Positions 26,057 through 35,024 are shown, counted from the stretch's first letter. The stretch is 64,000 nucleotides of DNA from Shewanella amazonensis SB2B (GCF_000015245.1 NC_008700.1:3794501-3858500), one strand, 5' to 3'. Made by a program: numbers and translations. Notes: generated by a model not told the origin, from the letters alone.

Positions 26057-26279
26057 AACGCCTCCTTAGTCAAGGACTTCAGTAGCAAGCGTGGGCACAT
26101 ACGAGCCAGCCGTAAGCGGCCTGCACCTCGAAAAATCACCCCATGCCATAGCCTTAAGTGTAGTTGGAAAGCATCTTTAACCACACACTTTTCATGGATA
26201 AATTTGGGTGACAGAAAAGGCGTTACCGCAATGAAATAGTCCATTGCCGAAATGACCGGGCTGGCACTGGGGGTGAACC

Positions 26280-26306
26280 CGCGGCCGGTGGTTAGCACTG
26301 GCCGCG
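26280..26306 (-). other. GC-rich hairpin downstream of glycerate kinase
   Basis: CGCGGCCGGTG and CACTGGCCGCG pair at 10 of 11 positions around GTTAG, 11 bp beyond the glycerate kinase stop. No T-tract follows. It may act as a weak terminator or an mRNA 3' end. Confidence 0.45.
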
Positions 26307-26316
26307 AGCAGAGAGC

Positions 26317-27471
26317 TTAGCGGGATAAGCAATACAGCGCCGCGACGTTGCGGGCGGTTTGCTCAATATTGGTGCCAGCGGTGGCAAGCGCTTCCGGCAA
26401 CGTCATGGCCCGGTTAACCACGGCAAATACGGCATCCAAACCATGCTCGTGCACCACGCCGCAATCGTCGCTGAGGCAACCTGCTATGCCAATCACCGGC
26501 TTGCCAAACTGCTTAGCGCAGCTGGCAACACCTATGGGGGTTTTGCCATGAATGGTCTGGCTGTCAATACAGCCCTCGCCTGTGATAACCAAGTCTGCAT
26601 CGGCCAGTGCATCGGCAAGTTTCAGCGCCTCAATCACAATCTGGATGCCGGGCTTAAGCTCGGCGCCAAGTAACCCCACCAGCGCTGCGCCCATACCGCC
26701 TGCAGCACCTGCGCCGGGGATGTCTTTGACTGGCTTGCCCAAAGTGCTCTCAATGCAATTGGCATAACGCGCCAGATTGGCATCAAGCAGGGTAACCATC
26801 TCCGGAGTTGCACCTTTTTGCGGGCCAAACACCGCCGAAGCGCCCTTGGGGCCGCACAGCGGGTTATTCACATCACAGGCGACGTCAATGGTCAGCCCGG
26901 CCAAACGAGGGTCGAGGCCGGTTAAATCAATATGACTGAGTTCTGCCAGGCTACCGCCACCCAAGGCAATCGGGCTGCCATCGGCTTTCAACAACTTGCC
27001 GCCAAGGGCCGTTATCATACCCGCGCCGCCATCATTGGTGGCGCTGCCGCCAATGCCCAGAATAAGATGGGTGACGCCCCGTTCCAGCGCCGCCAATATC
27101 AGCTCGCCGGTGCCAAAGCTTGAGGTCAGCAGCGGATTACGCAGCTCAGGCGCCACCAAATGCAAGCCCGAAGCAGCCGCCATCTCGATAACGGCGCGCA
27201 CGCAGCTGTCGCCCTTTTCCTTTGCACTGCCAAGCAGCCCAAAGAAAGCTTCCACCTTATTGCCCAGCGGCGCTGTTACTTCTACCGGCACTATGGTGCC
27301 GCCAGTGGCATCCACCAGAGATTGCACTGTGCCTTCGCCGCCATCGGCCATCGGCAGCTTTATATAAGTGGCATCGGGCAATACCCGCTTGAAACCGGCC
27401 TCGATAGCATCGGCCACCTCCATGGCGCTCAGGCTTTCCTTGAATGAATCCGGCGCAATTACAATCTTCAT
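26317..27471 (-). CDS. Glycerate kinase (GlxK/GarK family)
   Basis: 384 aa, family length about 380. It phosphorylates D-glycerate to a phosphoglycerate (2-phosphoglycerate in the GarK/GlxK family). The N-terminal MKIVIAPDSFKESLSA and the PMADGGEGT, GIGGSATNDGGAGM, GAGAAGGMGAAL and VITGEGCIDSQT blocks are clear family signatures. RBS AAGGA precedes the ATG. Just upstream lies what appears to be the tail of a lost membrane protein. The product links functionally with the phosphoglycerate uptake system at 38-45 kb, but the two loci are not joined. Confidence 0.95.
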   Translation of the reverse strand: MKIVIAPDSFKESLSAMEVADAIEAGFKRVLPDATYIKLPMADGGEGTVQSLVDATGGTIVPVEVTAPLGNKVEAFFGLLGSAKEKGDSCVRAVIEMAAASGLHLVAPELRNPLLTSSFGTGELILAALERGVTHLILGIGGSATNDGGAGMITALGGKLLKADGSPIALGGGSLAELSHIDLTGLDPRLAGLTIDVACDVNNPLCGPKGASAVFGPQKGATPEMVTLLDANLARYANCIESTLGKPVKDIPGAGAAGGMGAALVGLLGAELKPGIQIVIEALKLADALADADLVITGEGCIDSQTIHGKTPIGVASCAKQFGKPVIGIAGCLSDDCGVVHEHGLDAVFAVVNRAMTLPEALATAGTNIEQTARNVAALYCLSR

Positions 27472-27480
27472 ATCAAATCC

Positions 27481-27580
27481 TTAGGCGAGGCCAAACACAG
27501 CAAACATCAGGGTGAAGACGGTCGCAATGGTCAGGCCGGCAGCGGTTTTGTAGGGCAGCAACTTAAGCCACTCGCCCCCA
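27481..27580 (-). pseudogene. C-terminal remnant of a membrane protein, probably a permease
   Basis: On the minus strand an in-frame tail of about 30 codons reads GEWLKLLPYKTAAG, then LTIATVFTLMFAVFGLA and stop. It looks like the end of a cytoplasmic loop plus a last membrane helix. No start codon or credible upstream coding sequence exists in this frame; upstream codons soon lose protein-like character and meet a stop near 27705. It sits 9 bp before the glycerate kinase start, where a glycerate or gluconate-type permease gene is common. I could not assign it to a permease family, so this is a tentative call. Confidence 0.35.
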
Positions 27581-28209
27581 TATGCACGCTGCCGCCGCTG
27601 GCTGAAAGAGGGGCCGTGGGGCGGGCTAAGTATCCACGAAACCAGCCCCGTATTTGTCCAGGATGAGTGACACAGAGCGCATAGACCGGTGCTATTTTAT
27701 CTACAGCCACTTTATCCGATACAAGACTCTCTATAAAACGCAATGTCAGCATTCGCTCACCCCATCTCACTATGGGGCAAAATTATCTTTGTGACACCGG
27801 CCATGTTTGCCGCTATCGGCCGGGGTATACAGCTTGCCCGCATGTCACTTTTATCGTACGCTCCTGTAACTTTATTTTAAAAAACAATGCGTAATCTATT
27901 TCTGATTTGTGGTTTATACGCTGCAGGTTTAAAGCTGCAATCACAGGGATGATGTGGGCGCTCGCCTTTCTGGACGGGTGAAGGTAGCGAGGGAGTGCTG
28001 CTGCGAAAGTCTCCTTTGGTTCCCCCTGGCATCTCCTCGCTGCTCGCGGGAGAGCTCAGTGTGCTCTGTATTGTTTTTGTCTCTCAATTGGGCTTGGTTG
28101 GTGCAACGGAATATACGATGCACTAACGCAGGCAACTCGATGAGATACTTGCATCTGATGCAATGATTTTATCAACATCGCCATTATCAATGGAAAAGGA
28201 AATGGAATT
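27581..28209. other. About 630 bp without a supported gene
   Basis: Short frames are open on both strands (the longest about 80 codons), but none has a good RBS, a recognisable domain or protein-like composition. The right half becomes AT-rich towards the unknown gene at 28210. The region follows the membrane-protein remnant and may be decayed DNA at an insertion or deletion boundary. Confidence 0.5.
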
Positions 28210-29211
28210 ATGATTGATAGTTTGCTAGCTGAAAAAGTGCAATTAGGTTTCGATATTGCCACCAGCGTTACCATTATCACGGCATTGGCGACCTGGTGGC
28301 TTGAAAGTCGTCGTCGGGTCAAAAACGAACGGGAAGTGGGTATCAACGAGAGAGCGCGCGCTTCATCGCTGGCAAAAGTTCAATCAATTCTCGAAGAATT
28401 TGAAAATGCGTTCAGTCAGATTGTGCTTAATGGCACCAAGTTTGAGCGGCCGATAGATATTCGTCTGACAGATAAGGGCGATGGAATAAACTTCTCGAAG
28501 CTCGCGTTACACATCGCAAAAAACAGACCTTTTATTCAAACACAGCTTGAATCCTTAAGGGCCTTTATTGAAGGTACCGACCACTATTACGAAACGATTC
28601 AAAAGCGTCGCTACACCCTGCTACCCGTGCTCGATTCTATAAAAGACGGACAGAAAATCAGAGAAGACTTTTTCCGTGATATCGAGGAGATCGCGCAAAT
28701 ACATAACAGATTAGGTTCAGGATGGTCTGCACTGCTTAAGGAGTATGTTGATTTACAAAATATTGTGAATGAAACCCTTCACGATCAAACATTATCGAAA
28801 GAAGACAGTATCAAAGCGCTGATTTCCAACAGTGATTTTAAAGACAGAGCATTTTCGATACTGTTGGATATAGATTATTTTTCTTGGGTTAGCAGCTTTG
28901 TGCCGAGTGGCGAAGAAGAAAATTATAAAGATGCCATCAGTAATAATACAGCAGACCAAATAAGGGATACTGTCTTTGCCACATATATCAATTTAACATC
29001 ATCAAGCGTTACCAAAGGTGATGAACTCATGGCCCAGATCCTTTATGGCACTTCCTGTGAAGTTCAGGCTGCACGCATTGAATGTAAAGATATCCTTATC
29101 AAGCTCAGTGCACTGTCACATAAACTGCTCTCCAACAAAGAAGACAGACCTTTGAAAGAGATAATAACCGACTACGAAGAAGTACTGGGTAAAGATACGT
29201 TAATTCGCTGA
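28210..29211 (+). CDS. Unknown membrane-anchored protein in AT-rich segment
   Basis: 333 aa, not recognised. One hydrophobic segment near the N-terminus (about residues 12-30, FDIATSVTIITALATWWL) is followed by a basic patch RRRVKNERE, predicting a single membrane anchor with the bulk in the cytoplasm. The rest is mostly charged helix with no visible catalytic motif. Base composition and codon use are visibly more AT-rich than in neighbouring genes, which suggests acquisition from elsewhere. RBS AAGGA lies about 10 bases upstream. It stands alone, bounded by apparently non-coding DNA and a large hairpin downstream. It could be an anti-phage or stress effector, but nothing in the sequence shows this. 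Confidence 0.75.
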   Translation: MIDSLLAEKVQLGFDIATSVTIITALATWWLESRRRVKNEREVGINERARASSLAKVQSILEEFENAFSQIVLNGTKFERPIDIRLTDKGDGINFSKLALHIAKNRPFIQTQLESLRAFIEGTDHYYETIQKRRYTLLPVLDSIKDGQKIREDFFRDIEEIAQIHNRLGSGWSALLKEYVDLQNIVNETLHDQTLSKEDSIKALISNSDFKDRAFSILLDIDYFSWVSSFVPSGEEENYKDAISNNTADQIRDTVFATYINLTSSSVTKGDELMAQILYGTSCEVQAARIECKDILIKLSALSHKLLSNKEDRPLKEIITDYEEVLGKDTLIR

Positions 29212-29224
29212 TGCTGTGATATCG

Positions 29225-29270
29225 ACTCAGATTTACGTTGATTGCTTGCTGACTCAACGTGGATCTGAGT
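29225..29270. repeat. Long inverted repeat after the unknown AT-rich gene
   Basis: ACTCAGATTTACGTTGA (29225-29241) pairs with TCAACGTGGATCTGAGT (29254-29270) at 15 of 17 positions around a 12-nt loop, 13 bp after the stop of the preceding gene. There is no T-tract. It may serve as a transcript end or be a leftover of a mobile element boundary. Confidence 0.65.
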
Positions 29271-29400
29271 TGAATAGCGTTCAGGTTGCATCATCCACAT
29301 TGTTAATATGCAAGACATACCAGTAATCGATAGACTCACTTGATAGCGACAGCAACCCGCAAACCCTTTATCCAGATTTTCGCTTTTACAAGGAACAAAC

Positions 29401-29901
29401 ATGAACGGACTCTTGAAACTTCTCTTGATAGGGGCGCTGGCCTACGGCGGCTACGACCTGTATCAAAAGCACTATGAGGTACAGGCCGAGCCTGAAGTGG
29501 TATGGCAATCCTATGTGCTGGACACAGTTAACATCAGCGTGATGTTTCCCAAGGCCCCCACAGTAGAGCGCAAATCGGTGGAAGGGCACATAGTGGAATG
29601 GCAAGGCTCAAGGCACGCGGCCGGCGAGTACACCCTGGTTGTGATACAAAACCCGGATGTAACTCTGGGGGACTATTACCCGAACTCCCTCGTTAACAAG
29701 GGCGCCAGACTCAAAGACAAGCGCTTCATCATGGTCGATGGTTACGACGGCTACGAATTCACCCTGGACTATAACGACAAGCTGGTCACCCAGCGGATGA
29801 TAAGCTTCCACAACGCCATGGTGACCCAGACCGCCATTTACACCGACCACGAAGTCAATAACGGCGACACCGAGAAGTTTTTGTCCTCGCTGTCACTGTA
29901 A
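29401..29901 (+). CDS. Unknown small secreted or anchored protein
   Basis: 166 aa, not recognised. The N-terminal hydrophobic segment (residues 3-18, LLKLLLIGALAYGGYD) looks like a signal anchor. The remainder resembles a single alpha/beta domain: VNISVMFPKAPTVERKSV is reminiscent of periplasmic proteins of the PsbP-like or DUF1795 sort, but the match is loose. RBS AAGGAACAAAC precedes the ATG. Flanked by unrelated genes, it gives no functional clue. Confidence 0.72.
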   Translation: MNGLLKLLLIGALAYGGYDLYQKHYEVQAEPEVVWQSYVLDTVNISVMFPKAPTVERKSVEGHIVEWQGSRHAAGEYTLVVIQNPDVTLGDYYPNSLVNKGARLKDKRFIMVDGYDGYEFTLDYNDKLVTQRMISFHNAMVTQTAIYTDHEVNNGDTEKFLSSLSL

Positions 29902-29926
29902 ACGGTGAGCCGGGCTCTTCAGGGAG

Positions 29927-30208
29927 TCATGCTCTGCGCCCGGCCCTGTCTGTCGCTTTATCTGTAGCCTGTTTGCCCGGGCGTTTTGCCAGCTCCTCGC
30001 GGCGAACAAACACAAAGGTGAGATACATCTTGGTGGGCAAGGACAGCGCCATGCCAATGGCCACACACAGGGCGCTGAGGATTATCCCCCTCACCCCCAT
30101 AGCTTCGACGGCATCGTTAAAGTTATGCAGATAAACGCCAAGCAGAATGAGCGAGATGCCTATCAGCATCACGGTTTTCAGCACTCGAATCAGGGTCTCA
30201 TCACGCAT
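29927..30208 (-). CDS. Small two-helix membrane protein, unknown
   Basis: 93 aa from ATG 30208; the frame is open upstream but the extension has a non-protein-like composition. Two hydrophobic segments (about 13-30 and 40-65) and a basic, hydrophilic C-terminal tail (RREELAKRPGKQ) predict both ends in the cytoplasm. No family was recognised. The RBS is weak (GGGA). Confidence 0.6.
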   Translation of the reverse strand: MRDETLIRVLKTVMLIGISLILLGVYLHNFNDAVEAMGVRGIILSALCVAIGMALSLPTKMYLTFVFVRREELAKRPGKQATDKATDRAGRRA

Positions 30209-30347
30209 CTGTGATTTCCCGCCTCTGTTGCAGCACCAGCCCAATGGAGTGTTCTGCAAGCATAAGTTAACTCTGATACAGCCCAAGCTAACCTATTGCG
30301 GCAAACTTACCCTGATCTGGATCAGTGATGCGGTTATCGCCTACCCA

Positions 30348-30380
30348 AAATACAATACCCGGCAATTATGCCGGGTATTG
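30348..30380 (-). terminator. Hairpin / probable terminator
   Basis: A perfect 12-bp stem CAATACCCGGCA / TGCCGGGTATTG with a 4-nt loop, 20 bp downstream of the periplasmic protein gene that ends at 30401. On the minus strand it is followed by TATTTT. Confidence 0.65.
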
Positions 30381-30400
30381 TCATCTGCATTGGCTCAGCA

Positions 30401-30910
30401 TCAGAGTGTCAGCGGTAAGTCATACCAGTCGCCATCGGCAAACTTTACCTGCAACATAGGCTCTTCACTGCCTTCGTACTGAATGCTGCCTTCCACCAGC
30501 TGTTTGCCAGCCCCTTCACCGCCACACTCACCCACGGCAAGGCTGTCACTGTCGCTTTCTTCGGTCCCCAGAAGCTGAAAGCCGGTAATTTGTCCCTGCT
30601 TATTTTTGCGGGGATCCATGGCCACAGTGGCACTTATCGCATCCGCCGATTCAGACACTGTGTGATATTTGCGGTTTTGCTCCGGGCCTGTCCACCATTC
30701 ACAGAGCCAAGTCACCTTACCCGCACCAATAAATTGAAAACTTAACTGCGCAGCATTTTGCTGCAAGTCGCTGTTGTTCCAATCATAAATAGACTGAATA
30801 TCGCCCTTGCCCACAAAACCCACACCATGTTCGTCGTAGGTGACCGCAGCCATGGCTGCAGGCAAATTCACCATAGTTAACAGCACGACTCCCAGTGCAA
30901 CTCTTTTCAT
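30401..30910 (-). CDS. Unknown periplasmic protein
   Basis: 169 aa from ATG 30910 (GGGAG seven bases upstream; the ATG two codons earlier is too close to that RBS). A signal peptide (about 1-21, ending AAMA) is followed by a mature domain with two cysteines (WLCEWW and GECGGEG) that may form a disulfide. No motif identifies its function. It is divergent from the predicted copper receptor gene at 31271, so a shared role is possible but unproven. Confidence 0.72.
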   Translation of the reverse strand: MKRVALGVVLLTMVNLPAAMAAVTYDEHGVGFVGKGDIQSIYDWNNSDLQQNAAQLSFQFIGAGKVTWLCEWWTGPEQNRKYHTVSESADAISATVAMDPRKNKQGQITGFQLLGTEESDSDSLAVGECGGEGAGKQLVEGSIQYEGSEEPMLQVKFADGDWYDLPLTL

Positions 30911-31270
30911 CGCCATTCTCCCTGAGTGATAAGTGCAGGTTGCCACATTCTCGGTGGTAACCTCGCGTCCTCAATATCCATTACAGAACAGAATACTGTC
31001 AACGGGGCGTGTCAAAAAATTGTCGCACGCTATGCCGTTGACGATACCCGGCTATTCAAGCCAACCTGCCCATAGAGGCTTTATGGCCGTGGGAGATGCA
31101 GCACTGGGCTTTTCTATGTGCACCGGAGGCACCCAGGCAAGACACGGCCTGCTAATTCAGCCTTCACTGTTACTGCGACAATTTGCCACACCTTGGTCAC
31201 ATAGGTTGCTGCCTATAATGGCCGCGCTTTTTGCCCATGCCAAAACAACAGCAACAGCGAGGCCCATCCA
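30911..31270. other. Divergent intergenic region before the predicted copper receptor
   Basis: 360 bp. It contains GTCAACGG (30998-31005) repeated in inverted form as CCGTTGAC (31035-31042), 29 bp apart, and a likely -10 element near 31214. An open frame crosses it into the receptor gene but has no RBS and no recognisable domain. Confidence 0.45.
31193..31219 (+). promoter_or_regulatory. Candidate promoter of the predicted copper receptor
   Basis: A consensus -10 TATAAT at 31214-31219 has a weak -35 TTGGTC (31193-31198) at 15-bp spacing. The distance from the -10 to the ATG is about 50 bp. Confidence 0.45.
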
Positions 31271-33376
31271 ATGCACAATGCTTTGTTTCTTAAAAATAAA
31301 CTCTTTATTGCTCTGTCAGTCACCTTAGGCGCTTTCCCCGGTATTTCCCTGGCGATGCAGGCCCCCTTATCCGATATCGAACACCTCGAGGTCGCAGGCC
31401 AAAGGCCCGGTGACCATCAGCAGCTTGGCAGCGCCGAGCGTCTCCTCGGTAAGCAGGGGGTGGACTTTTCTGCCGCTGGCGGCATGGCCGCGCTGCCGGT
31501 ACTGAATGGCATGATGGGCGATCGCATCAAGATACTGGTGGATGGCGCTGACGTATCTGCGGCCTGCGCCAACCAGATGAACCCGCCCCTGTCGTACGTG
31601 TCTGCCAGTCAAATCCGCAGCGTCAGCGTGGTGGCAGGCGTCTCGCCGGTGAGCCTGGGGGGCGACAATATTGCCGGTGTGATTAAGGTCAGCAGCCTGG
31701 TGCCCCGCTTCGGCCAGTCTGACTCAGTGCAATGGGAACAGGGTTCTCTGTCTGCCGGATGGCGCAGTATCAGCCACAGCCAGACCTATAGTGCCAGCGC
31801 CTCGGCGAGCAGCAAAGACTTGAGCTTTGAGTACCGCGGCGCCTTTGAAGATGCCGAAAGTTACCGGGACGGCCATGGCAACAGAGTCACAGATACCCTG
31901 TTCCGCGCCCAAAACCACAGCTGGCTCGCGGCTTGGCAGGACGAGGGCCAAACCCTGGCGCTCAAGCTGACCCATCAGTACATCCCCTTTGAAGGTTTTG
32001 CCAACCAATACATGGATATGACTGATAACAAGGGCTATGGGGCACAGCTTAATTATGACCGCAAGCTGGCCAGCGAGGGCGAGTTCAGTGCCCAGCTCAA
32101 CTGGCATCTGGTACAGCACAAGATGGGCTTTTTCAGCGATGAGAAGCCGGGCAAGATGCCCATGGAAACCGAAGGCAGCGACTACAGCTATCAACTGGCC
32201 TGGCGCCTGCCTGAGAGTGACGGCGATGTTTGGCTCTGGGGCCATGAGTTTTTTAACCAGCGCCTCGACGACACCTGGCCTGCGGTGCCCGGCTCCATGA
32301 TGATGGGTCCCATGGATTATGTGAACATTCAGGATGGGCTGCGCCGCCGTGTTGCCCTCTATGGCGAGTGGCAACATAACTTCAGCCCCCGTTGGTGGTT
32401 ATCATCCGGCGTACGATTTGAATATGTGACCACCAACACGGGTGAGGTGCAGCCCTATAGCCGCATGCCTGTAATGGGCATGCCTAATCCCGATGCCGCA
32501 GCGGCATCCACCTTTAACAGCAGCTACCGCAAGCAGTCGGATGCGCTGCTTGATGCCACTGTGCTGGCCCGTTATCAGGGGGGAGACAACTGGCAACTTG
32601 AGCTGGGGCTTGCCCGGAAAAATCGTGCCCCTAACCTGTACGAGCGCTACAGCTGGGGCCGGGGCGTAATGGCCAGCACCATGGTGGGCTGGTTTGGTGA
32701 TGGCAATGGCTATGTGGGCGACATCAATCTGCGCCCGGAAACCGCCCATACCCTGAGCCTGGCCTACAGCTATGCCGGGGAGGATATGCAACTGGGCGCC
32801 GCCGCTTGGTACAGCGACATTCGGGACTATATCGATGTGGAGGTAATTGGCAGCTTCAGCCGTGGCGGCACCGATGGCAGCCGTAATCTGCTGCAGTTCA
32901 CCAATCTGGATGCCAGGCTGTATGGGGCAAATCTGTACGTCAACTATCGGCTTAGCGAAGGCCAGAGCGGCCGCTGGAGCGTCGAGGCCGAAGCCACCGC
33001 CCTGAGGGGCGAGCGCAAAGACGGCAGTGAGCCTTTGTACCAAATCAAGCCCCTTGAAACCCGCCTGGCGCTGGCCCATCGTCTGGGTGACTGGCAAACA
33101 GCGCTCGAATGGCAATGGGTTGCCACCAAGGATGAGGTAGACAGCCGCCGCCTGGAAAATACCACCGACAGCTATTCACTGCTGAACCTGGAAAGTCGCA
33201 TCACCTGGCAATCACTGACCCTGACTCTGGCGCTGAATAACCTGCTTGGACACTACTATCAGCTGCCTTTGGGTGGTGTCAGCGTGGCCGACTACCGCAA
33301 CAACAAGGACGCGGGATTTGCCCCGTTGGCGGGGGCTGGTCGCTCACTGGAGTTGTCTGCAAGCTATCGTTTCTGA
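31271..33376 (+). CDS. TonB-dependent receptor, predicted copper receptor (OprC/NosA type)
   Basis: 701 aa. Signal peptide (about 1-28, ending SLA), TonB plug (about 35-145) and beta-barrel ending in aromatic F (SYRF). The plug carries DRIKILVDGADVSAACANQM, with CxxxM at residues 99-103, and a later barrel segment has HKM (HxM) at 283-285. A CxxxM plus HxM pair is the copper site described for Pseudomonas OprC, and NosA-type receptors have a similar plug. Many Met residues line nearby loops (PGSMMMGPMDY, MPVMGMPN). I infer copper uptake or surface copper binding. The RBS is modest (GAGG, eight bases). The gene is probably monocistronic. Confidence 0.88.
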   Translation: MHNALFLKNKLFIALSVTLGAFPGISLAMQAPLSDIEHLEVAGQRPGDHQQLGSAERLLGKQGVDFSAAGGMAALPVLNGMMGDRIKILVDGADVSAACANQMNPPLSYVSASQIRSVSVVAGVSPVSLGGDNIAGVIKVSSLVPRFGQSDSVQWEQGSLSAGWRSISHSQTYSASASASSKDLSFEYRGAFEDAESYRDGHGNRVTDTLFRAQNHSWLAAWQDEGQTLALKLTHQYIPFEGFANQYMDMTDNKGYGAQLNYDRKLASEGEFSAQLNWHLVQHKMGFFSDEKPGKMPMETEGSDYSYQLAWRLPESDGDVWLWGHEFFNQRLDDTWPAVPGSMMMGPMDYVNIQDGLRRRVALYGEWQHNFSPRWWLSSGVRFEYVTTNTGEVQPYSRMPVMGMPNPDAAAASTFNSSYRKQSDALLDATVLARYQGGDNWQLELGLARKNRAPNLYERYSWGRGVMASTMVGWFGDGNGYVGDINLRPETAHTLSLAYSYAGEDMQLGAAAWYSDIRDYIDVEVIGSFSRGGTDGSRNLLQFTNLDARLYGANLYVNYRLSEGQSGRWSVEAEATALRGERKDGSEPLYQIKPLETRLALAHRLGDWQTALEWQWVATKDEVDSRRLENTTDSYSLLNLESRITWQSLTLTLALNNLLGHYYQLPLGGVSVADYRNNKDAGFAPLAGAGRSLELSASYRF

Positions 33377-33470
33377 GCAGGCTGCGGGTGCCGGAGTATC
33401 TCTGGGCCTCAAAGTCCAGGCATAGGTTGGCATTCACCTCTATTATTCAATAAGATAGGCGGCGCACACC

Positions 33471-33494
33471 GGCGGGCACGACACTCTGCCCGCC
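33471..33494 (+). other. GC-rich hairpin between receptor and lipoprotein genes
   Basis: A perfect 8-bp stem GGCGGGCA / TGCCCGCC with an 8-nt loop and no T-tract, about 25 bp before the next start codon. Confidence 0.4.
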
Positions 33495-33518
33495 AATCCA
33501 TTGAATAAGGATGTTTCA

Positions 33519-34307
33519 ATGTTAAAAGCTGCCGAACCGATCCTGCCCGCCTTTACCCGCCGCCCGCGATTGAGGTTGGTCAGCGTCGTCGCCCAGGCTG
33601 TCACTGCTGAGCTTAATTTGGGTCAGCTTGCCACAGTCTTGCTCGTAATGAGTCTTGGCGGCTGCGGTTATCGCTTTGCCCCCAACGACAATCATTATCC
33701 CGAGATAAGCGACCGCATTGTTTCGGCCAAGGTCAGTTTTGTAGGCAGCTTATACACCCCCACCCTGCCCAATCGCTGGCAACTGATGTTGTCCATGGAG
33801 TTTCCGGTGACCGGCGGCGTGACCTCAGAAGTCCCCAGCGACAGGCGCTTTTACCTCATTCAGGAATACTCGCCCAGCCTGGCGGGCAAGATGGGTGATA
33901 ACACAGCCCCCGATGCCTACCCCGCCTCGCCGTTCGATTACCAGGAGAAAAAGTCCCGCAGCGGCCAATGGCGCTTCTCTCCCGAACGCTGCGAGCTTAA
34001 GCTTTACACCCGAGCCGGTAACTGGATGGCAACCCTGAGCGGCGACCTTGCACCCTACACCAGTCTTCATCCCCAATGGGGAAAAACCACCAGGCATATG
34101 CTCAGGTGGCGCCTTACCGACACCGACAGAGAAGACTTGCAAGGCCTTGCGTTTTATCATGCCGAACGTGCGCTGCTGTGCGACCAGACTAAGGCCTGGC
34201 TGGAAGCCAACGAACCGGAGAATCAGGCACTGAAATGGCGCAGGGTCGATTTAACCCTGCCACCGCCAGCCCCCCTTCCTGCGGGTCGGCAATCACTCCA
34301 AGACTGA
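33519..34307 (+). CDS. Putative lipoprotein of unknown function
   Basis: 262 aa from ATG 33519 (RBS AAGGA, spacing nine). A lipobox-like MSLGGC occurs after a hydrophobic stretch (LATVLLVMSLGGC), but about 48 residues from this start, which is long for a signal; a later non-ATG start is possible. The mature part is about 210 residues, rich in Pro and aromatic residues, with no family recognised. The C-terminus is Pro-rich (LPPPAPLPAG). It lies 142 bp after the predicted copper receptor on the same strand. Confidence 0.65.
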   Translation: MLKAAEPILPAFTRRPRLRLVSVVAQAVTAELNLGQLATVLLVMSLGGCGYRFAPNDNHYPEISDRIVSAKVSFVGSLYTPTLPNRWQLMLSMEFPVTGGVTSEVPSDRRFYLIQEYSPSLAGKMGDNTAPDAYPASPFDYQEKKSRSGQWRFSPERCELKLYTRAGNWMATLSGDLAPYTSLHPQWGKTTRHMLRWRLTDTDREDLQGLAFYHAERALLCDQTKAWLEANEPENQALKWRRVDLTLPPPAPLPAGRQSLQD

Positions 34308-34637
34308 AATCCCGGTGAACAACACCAGCGGTATTGTGCTTATTTATACCGCATCGCCTTAAGCGGATGCGCTTGGCGCCGAACTTTACACCCACGCAGA
34401 TGTTAAATCTGTTTCTGGCGACATTCATAGACACATTCGCTTACTCAGCGACATTCAGCCATACAGAATTTCCATTCGGATACAAGTCTCCTACAAGCGG
34501 TTACAGCTTTTCCCCGTGGAAGTTTCTACAGTGAAATTGCCGTGGAGCATGCCTTTATAGATGAGCCCCACAGGTAAGTCCTACAGCGCCCACCACAGGG
34601 TCAGGAACTTGATAGGTCATCATTGAAGGAACAAACT
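34308..34637. other. 330 bp without a supported gene
   Basis: Apart from a small hairpin (CGCATC 34350-34355 with GATGCG 34366-34371) I see nothing clear. The promoter of the DUF3718-like gene must lie in its right half. Confidence 0.4.
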
Positions 34638-35024
34638 ATGAAAGCTCGCATATTATTTATACCCGCATTACTGCTGGGATTAACCGCCACAGCAGGCGCC
34701 ACCGAATACCGCTTTATCGCCGTCGACAACAGCCCCGAAACTCAGATGTGTGTCGCAGCAGGCAGCAATAAGGTGACCAAGCTGCGGATGCAGTTCAACG
34801 AAGCCAGCGGCAGTCCCCGCTACCATGCCAACAGCATTCGCTGCAACGACAGGAGCATTGCCCAGTTCGCTCATGCCTATGGTGCTGACAAGGCCTATGA
34901 CTATTTGGCCTCTCACTCTCGGGATAAAAACCGGGTGATAGAAAGCGTGACAATTAAAGATCTGTCAGCTGCCGCAAGCCAAAACAGTGACGAGATTGTT
35001 TATATCCGGGTGTCTTCACGCTAA
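34638..35024 (+). CDS. DUF3718-like small secreted protein
   Basis: 128 aa from ATG 34638 (RBS GAAGGA). A signal peptide (1-22, ending GATA-type) precedes a mature domain with two cysteines in ETQMCVAAGS and NSIRCNDRSIAQFA, the pattern I associate with DUF3718, a small periplasmic family common in Shewanella. The function of the family is unknown. The two cysteines are likely disulfide-bonded. Confidence 0.75.
   Translation: MKARILFIPALLLGLTATAGATEYRFIAVDNSPETQMCVAAGSNKVTKLRMQFNEASGSPRYHANSIRCNDRSIAQFAHAYGADKAYDYLASHSRDKNRVIESVTIKDLSAAASQNSDEIVYIRVSSR

Noticed and set aside
27954..28166. Small Cys/Ser/Arg-rich open frame of about 70 codons
   Set aside because: Composition is not protein-like, the opposite strand is equally open, and there is no RBS; treated as non-coding.
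29225..29275. Integron attC-like site (ACTCAAC and GTTGAAT match RYYYAAC and GTTRRRY)
   Set aside because: The two boxes are only about 24 bp apart end to end, too short for an attC site (about 57 bp or more), and the adjacent gene is not in a cassette array or near an integrase.
30933..31328. Open frame of 131 codons crossing the region before the copper receptor
   Set aside because: It overlaps the receptor start by about 60 bp in another frame, lacks an RBS, and has no recognisable domain or signal.
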